Below, piece after piece: positions 7,012 to 8,782 of a stretch of 8,782 nt of DNA. The DNA is from Bacteroidales bacterium. GTDB taxonomy: Bacteria > Bacteroidota > Bacteroidia > Bacteroidales > UBA7960. The stretch covers positions 1 through 8,782 of the forward strand of contig SLOR01000309.1 in NCBI GenBank assembly GCA_007132395.1. The letters are read 5' to 3'. The notes beneath the pieces were generated by a model. The model worked only from the letters and a program-made list of their open reading frames with translations, had not been told where the DNA came from and did not search any database. Within the stretch, counting starts at the first letter, position 1, and every line of letters begins with the position of its first letter. The translations under genes were made by a program, and so were the position numbers.

Positions 7012-7029
7012 TAAAAGTTTCATTTATTT

Positions 7030-7060
7030 TTTGATTAATAGAAATCTATTTGTAATTTTG
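7030..7060 (+). promoter_or_regulatory. Near-consensus promoter of rpsU
   Basis: TTTG (7030-7033), 19 nt, then TAATTTTG (7053-7060) followed by C form a full match to the Bacteroidota housekeeping promoter. Transcription should start near 7064-7067, giving a leader of about 66-69 nt. A strong promoter suits a ribosomal protein gene. Confidence 0.85.
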
Positions 7061-7065
7061 CAGCC

Positions 7066-7087
7066 CGTTTGAGATTTAATTTCAACG
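7066..7087 (+). promoter_or_regulatory. 5'-terminal leader hairpin of the rpsU mRNA
   Basis: CGTT(T)GAGA (7066-7074) pairs with TTTCAACG (7080-7087) around TTTAA, including one bulged T and one G-U pair. The repeat TTTCAAC recurs at 7105-7111 and could pair with the same 5' arm instead, giving two exclusive folds. The hairpin sits right at the predicted 5' end; a role in autoregulation or mRNA stability is only inference. Confidence 0.35.
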
Positions 7088-7123
7088 CACAAAATATCAG
7101 ATAGTTTCAACCCAATAAAGAAA

Positions 7124-7128
7124 GAGGT
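7124..7128 (+). promoter_or_regulatory. Shine-Dalgarno site of rpsU
   Basis: GAGGT within AAAGAGGTAAAC lies 4 nt before the ATG at 7133 and is complementary to ACCUC of the 16S 3' end. This is unusual here: other genes in the window, apart from hpf, lack such a site. Confidence 0.75.
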
Positions 7129-7132
7129 AAAC

Positions 7133-7327
7133 ATGATTATTGTTCCTATAAAAGAAGGTGAAAACATTGACAGGGCTTTGAAGAAGCTTAAGAGGAAGTT
7201 TGAGAAAACCGGTATCTTAAAAGAATTGCGTGAAAGACAAAAATTTACAAAGCCTTCTGTAATTAACCGCGAGCAAAGGCTCAAAGCTCAATATATTCAA
7301 AAGCTTAGAGACCAAAGCGAAGCTTAA
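7133..7327 (+). CDS. rpsU: 30S ribosomal protein bS21
   Basis: The product is 64 residues, basic and helical, and typical of bS21: MIIVPIKEGENIDRALKKLKRKFEKTG at the start, then an Arg/Lys-rich helix (LKELRERQKF), KPSVINREQR, and a C-terminal extension KAQYIQKLRDQSEA. bS21 sits on the 30S platform next to the 3' end of 16S rRNA. In Bacteroidota (shown structurally for Flavobacterium johnsoniae) bS21, with bS18 and bS6, is reported to hold the anti-Shine-Dalgarno sequence in a pocket, which explains the general lack of SD sites in this phylum. Tyr54, which I recall as a contact residue, is present. The gene has a strong promoter, a structured leader and, unlike most neighbours, a Shine-Dalgarno site, consistent with feedback control by bS21-poor ribosomes. 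A strong hairpin follows 31 nt after its stop codon. Confidence 0.97.
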   Translation: MIIVPIKEGENIDRALKKLKRKFEKTGILKELRERQKFTKPSVINREQRLKAQYIQKLRDQSEA

Positions 7328-7358
7328 TTGTTTTTTGCTTTCCGGGAAAGACTTTTCG

Positions 7359-7418
7359 GAAGAAACTTTTGTTTTTCAATAGCAATTGTTGTTAATTAGC
7401 AAAAGTTTCTTCTTTTTT
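7359..7418 (+). terminator. Strong hairpin with T6 between rpsU and xerC, abutting the xerC ATG
   Basis: The 13-bp perfect arms are GAAGAAACTTTTG (7359-7371) and CAAAAGTTTCTTC (7400-7412), followed by six T (7413-7418) and immediately by the xerC start. The 28-nt loop contains CAAT/ATTG and could fold further. A second small hairpin CTTTC-CGG-GAAAG (7338-7350) precedes it, and TTCCG (7340-7344) can alternatively pair with CGGAA (7357-7361), invading the 5' arm. It probably limits read-through from rpsU into xerC-hpf; no separate xerC promoter is visible. Confidence 0.75.
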
Positions 7419-8294
7419 ATGATAGAGTTTTTAAAGTACCTGGAATTAGAGAAACGTTACAGCGAGCACACGCTGAAAAGTTACCGGACCGATTTATTGC
7501 AGTTTGCCCATTTTTTGGCAAAGGAATACAGCAATGAACCGGCCATTGCCAGCTCTGCTCAAATCAGAAGCTGGCTGGCAGCGTTAATGGATGCGGGGGT
7601 AGCAGCCAGGTCGGTAAACAGAAAAATCTCCACCCTTAAATCATTTTACAGGTTTTTGCAAACCAGAAACCTGTTGGAAGTTAACCCTATGGAAAGGGTT
7701 ACCGCACCGCGTACCTCGCGTACGTTACCTGTTTTTATTCCGGAAGATGATATTGCATCGCTCTTTGACGAATTGGAATTTACCAGAGATTTTAAAGGAA
7801 TACGCGATCGACTTGTACTGGAAATGCTTTATACTACAGGCATGCGGCTTTCTGAACTTGTAGGGCTTACCCATAAAGATGTGGATATGATTGCAGGGCA
7901 AATAAGGGTAAAAGGCAAAGGCAACAAACAACGATTGATTCCTTTACTGGGATCGTTATTACTCACCTTTCGACAGTATGTTTCTGATAAACAGCAACTT
8001 TTCGTGTTTAATGCTGCAGACCCTGTTTTTGTTACGGATAAAGGCAAAAAAATATACCGCAAATTTGTTTATCGTACCGTAAAGTTTTACCTTAGCGTAC
8101 ATACAACCGTTGGTAAGCGAAGTCCGCACGTTCTTCGCCACAGCTTTGCCACTCACATGCTAAATCATGGGGCCGACATTAACGCGATAAAAGAACTTCT
8201 GGGGCACTCCAGCCTGAGTGCCACACAAGTTTATACCCACAACACGGTTGAGAAGTTAAAATCAGTTTATAAACAAGCCCATCCCAAGGCTTAA
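7419..8294 (+). CDS. xerC: Tyrosine recombinase XerC (chromosome dimer resolution)
   Basis: This site-specific recombinase resolves chromosome dimers at dif together with XerD, acting at the division septum. The 291-residue length is standard. An N-terminal SAM-like core-binding domain (MIEFLKYLELEKRYSEHTLKSYRTDL through about residue 90) precedes the catalytic domain. All catalytic residues are present: R143 (TTGMRLSEL), K167 (VKGKGNKQR), H237 and R240 (HVLRHSFATHML), H263 (LGHSSLSATQ) and the nucleophile Y272 (QVYTH). It belongs to the XerC/XerD group, not to integrases of mobile elements; its place between rpsU and hpf is the usual chromosomal one for Bacteroidota, and XerC rather than XerD is the customary label. 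The ATG at 7419 is taken; the TTG at 7386 would add a Phe-rich nonsense extension inside the hairpin. No Shine-Dalgarno site is present. hpf follows after 16 nt. Confidence 0.93.
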   Translation: MIEFLKYLELEKRYSEHTLKSYRTDLLQFAHFLAKEYSNEPAIASSAQIRSWLAALMDAGVAARSVNRKISTLKSFYRFLQTRNLLEVNPMERVTAPRTSRTLPVFIPEDDIASLFDELEFTRDFKGIRDRLVLEMLYTTGMRLSELVGLTHKDVDMIAGQIRVKGKGNKQRLIPLLGSLLLTFRQYVSDKQQLFVFNAADPVFVTDKGKKIYRKFVYRTVKFYLSVHTTVGKRSPHVLRHSFATHMLNHGADINAIKELLGHSSLSATQVYTHNTVEKLKSVYKQAHPKA

Positions 8295-8298
8295 ACCT

Positions 8299-8303
8299 GG
8301 AGG
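8299..8303 (+). promoter_or_regulatory. Shine-Dalgarno site of hpf
   Basis: GGAGG in CCTGGAGGATTGATT lies 7 nt before the ATG at 8311, an ideal placement, and fixes that start over the TTG at 8305. Together with rpsU it is one of only two clear SD sites in the window. Confidence 0.85.
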
Positions 8304-8310
8304 ATTGATT

Positions 8311-8610
8311 ATGAAAGTTACAATTAGTTCATTACAGTTTAAAGCAGATGTAAAACTGGAAAGCTTTATCCGCGAGAAAGTAACCAAGGTAAGCAACCTG
8401 TTCGATGGTGTTATCGGCAGTGATGTAATCCTTAAACTTGATCAGGCCACTACACATGACAATAAAATTGCAGAAATAAGGATATTGATTCCCGGCAACG
8501 ATCTTTTTGCCAAGAAACAGGCCAAAAGCTTTGAAGAAGCCGTTGATAGCGCCACCGATGCATTAAAAAAACAGATTACCAGGCACAAGGAAAAGGTCAA
8601 AGGGCTTTAA
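8311..8610 (+). CDS. hpf: Ribosome hibernation-promoting factor, short form (HPF/RaiA family)
   Basis: The product is 99 residues, the length of short HPF/YfiA proteins without the C-terminal dimerisation domain. It shows the beta-alpha-beta-beta-beta-alpha pattern: MKVTISSLQFKADVKLESFIREKVTKVSNLF (strand and first helix), DVILKLDQAT and KIAEIRILIPGNDLFAKKQAKSFEEAVDSATDALKKQITRHKEKVKG (strands, then a basic C-terminal helix). Proteins of this family bind the 30S decoding region and block mRNA and tRNA sites during stress or stationary phase. It is the distal gene of xerC-hpf (16-nt gap), so it relies on read-through from rpsU or on an unseen promoter. The strong Shine-Dalgarno site makes it an exception among its neighbours. 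The start is set by this site; the alternative TTG at 8305 is too close to it. Confidence 0.95.
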   Translation: MKVTISSLQFKADVKLESFIREKVTKVSNLFDGVIGSDVILKLDQATTHDNKIAEIRILIPGNDLFAKKQAKSFEEAVDSATDALKKQITRHKEKVKGL

Positions 8611-8620
8611 TAGCGTAAAC

Positions 8621-8647
8621 TTTAGTGATTATAAGGCTAATCCTAAA
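8621..8647 (+). other. Hairpin downstream of hpf
   Basis: TTTAG-T-GATTA (8621-8631) pairs with TAATC-CTAAA (8638-8647) around a 6-nt loop, ten base pairs with one bulged T. It is followed by an A-run and not a T-run, so it is not an intrinsic terminator; protection of the hpf mRNA 3' end is possible. The AT-rich composition makes chance a fair alternative. Confidence 0.35.
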
Positions 8648-8662
8648 AAAAAGAAATAAATT

Positions 8663-8693
8663 TTTGGTAGTTTTTAAATCTTTCGTACATTTG
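8663..8693 (+). promoter_or_regulatory. Near-consensus promoter for the unit beyond the window
   Basis: TTTG (8663-8666), 19 nt, then TACATTTG (8686-8693) followed by C is the same architecture and spacing as the rpsU promoter. Transcription should begin near 8697-8700. In Bacteroidota the region after hpf usually carries a tRNA cluster and tuf, which would suit such a strong promoter (inference; those genes are not in view). Confidence 0.85.
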
Positions 8694-8721
8694 CAGACCT
8701 TTTTACAGGGTCTGCTTTTTT
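8693..8721 (+). terminator. Intrinsic terminator of the rpsU-xerC-hpf unit, overlapping the next promoter
   Basis: GCAGACC (8693-8699) and GGTCTGC (8709-8715) form a perfect 7-bp GC-rich stem with a 9-nt loop, followed by six T (8716-8721). The first base of the 5' arm is the last base of the -7 box, so the arm lies at or before the predicted transcription start. Confidence 0.85.
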
Positions 8722-8782
8722 CATGTTCTTTGAATTTGAATACAATAAAATTGTTTCAAAAGACTAAAAGCAAAAAATTGCC
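8722..8782 (+). other. AT-rich leader at the window end, no gene recognised
   Basis: These 61 bases contain no ORF of note and no tRNA body. They are presumably the 5' leader of the transcript from the promoter at 8663-8693. The last three bases GCC could be the first of a tRNA, but this cannot be judged from three bases. Confidence 0.3.

Noticed and set aside
7386..7418. TTG start for xerC giving a Phe-rich extension
   Set aside because: The codons fall in the hairpin loop, 3' arm and T-tract; ATG 7419 gives the normal XerC N-terminus.
7419..8294. xerC as an integrase of a mobile element
   Set aside because: Length, lack of att-like repeats, and the rpsU-xerC-hpf setting all point to the housekeeping recombinase.
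8305..8310. TTG start for hpf
   Set aside because: It is only one base from GGAGG; the ATG at 8311 has ideal spacing.
8722..8782. tRNA gene at the window end
   Set aside because: No acceptor, D-arm or anticodon structure is visible; at most the first three bases could be included.

Overview
The window looks like an ordinary chromosomal segment of a Bacteroidota bacterium, most likely from the Bacteroidales or a nearby order; this placement is inference. The support is: promoters of the TTTG-N18/19-TAnnTTTG type seen repeatedly; start codons that mostly lack a Shine-Dalgarno (SD) sequence; a signal-peptide DPP IV peptidase; and the gene order rpsU - xerC - hpf, which in this phylum commonly sits just upstream of a tRNA cluster and tuf. 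There is no mobile element, CRISPR array, rRNA or complete tRNA.

Layout. Positions 2-2322 (+ strand) hold three tightly packed genes for exported or membrane proteins. The first two, one of them cut by the window edge, are helical-repeat proteins with a C-terminal membrane module carrying the motif VPGxGxxYAG, and they overlap by 62-74 nt. The third is an exported TPR-like protein. A bidirectional terminator at 2323-2360 separates them from a convergent gene for a secreted TM2-domain protein (2383-2799, - strand). Positions 2986-4133 (- strand) hold pssA (phosphatidylserine synthase) and yraN (UPF0102 nuclease-fold protein). Divergent from pssA is a small gene of unknown function (4203-4460), with a promoter almost touching its start codon. 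A 273-nt gap with one weak promoter candidate leads to a complete periplasmic dipeptidyl peptidase IV (4734-6947).

The last part, 7030-8782, is a translation-related block: rpsU (bS21) behind a near-consensus promoter, a strong terminator-like hairpin, xerC (chromosome dimer resolution), hpf (ribosome hibernation factor), then a terminator fused to the next promoter.

The most interesting signals are regulatory. Of the ten genes whose starts lie in the window, only rpsU and hpf have a clear SD sequence. In Bacteroidota ribosomes the anti-SD is reported to be occluded by bS21, the rpsU product, so this pattern suggests that both genes respond to bS21 supply. Also notable are a 13-bp perfect stem plus six T ending at the base before the xerC ATG, and an intrinsic terminator at 8693-8721 whose 5' arm overlaps the downstream -7 box. 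The latter would stop read-through transcripts but not newly started ones. No wholly new multi-gene system is evident.
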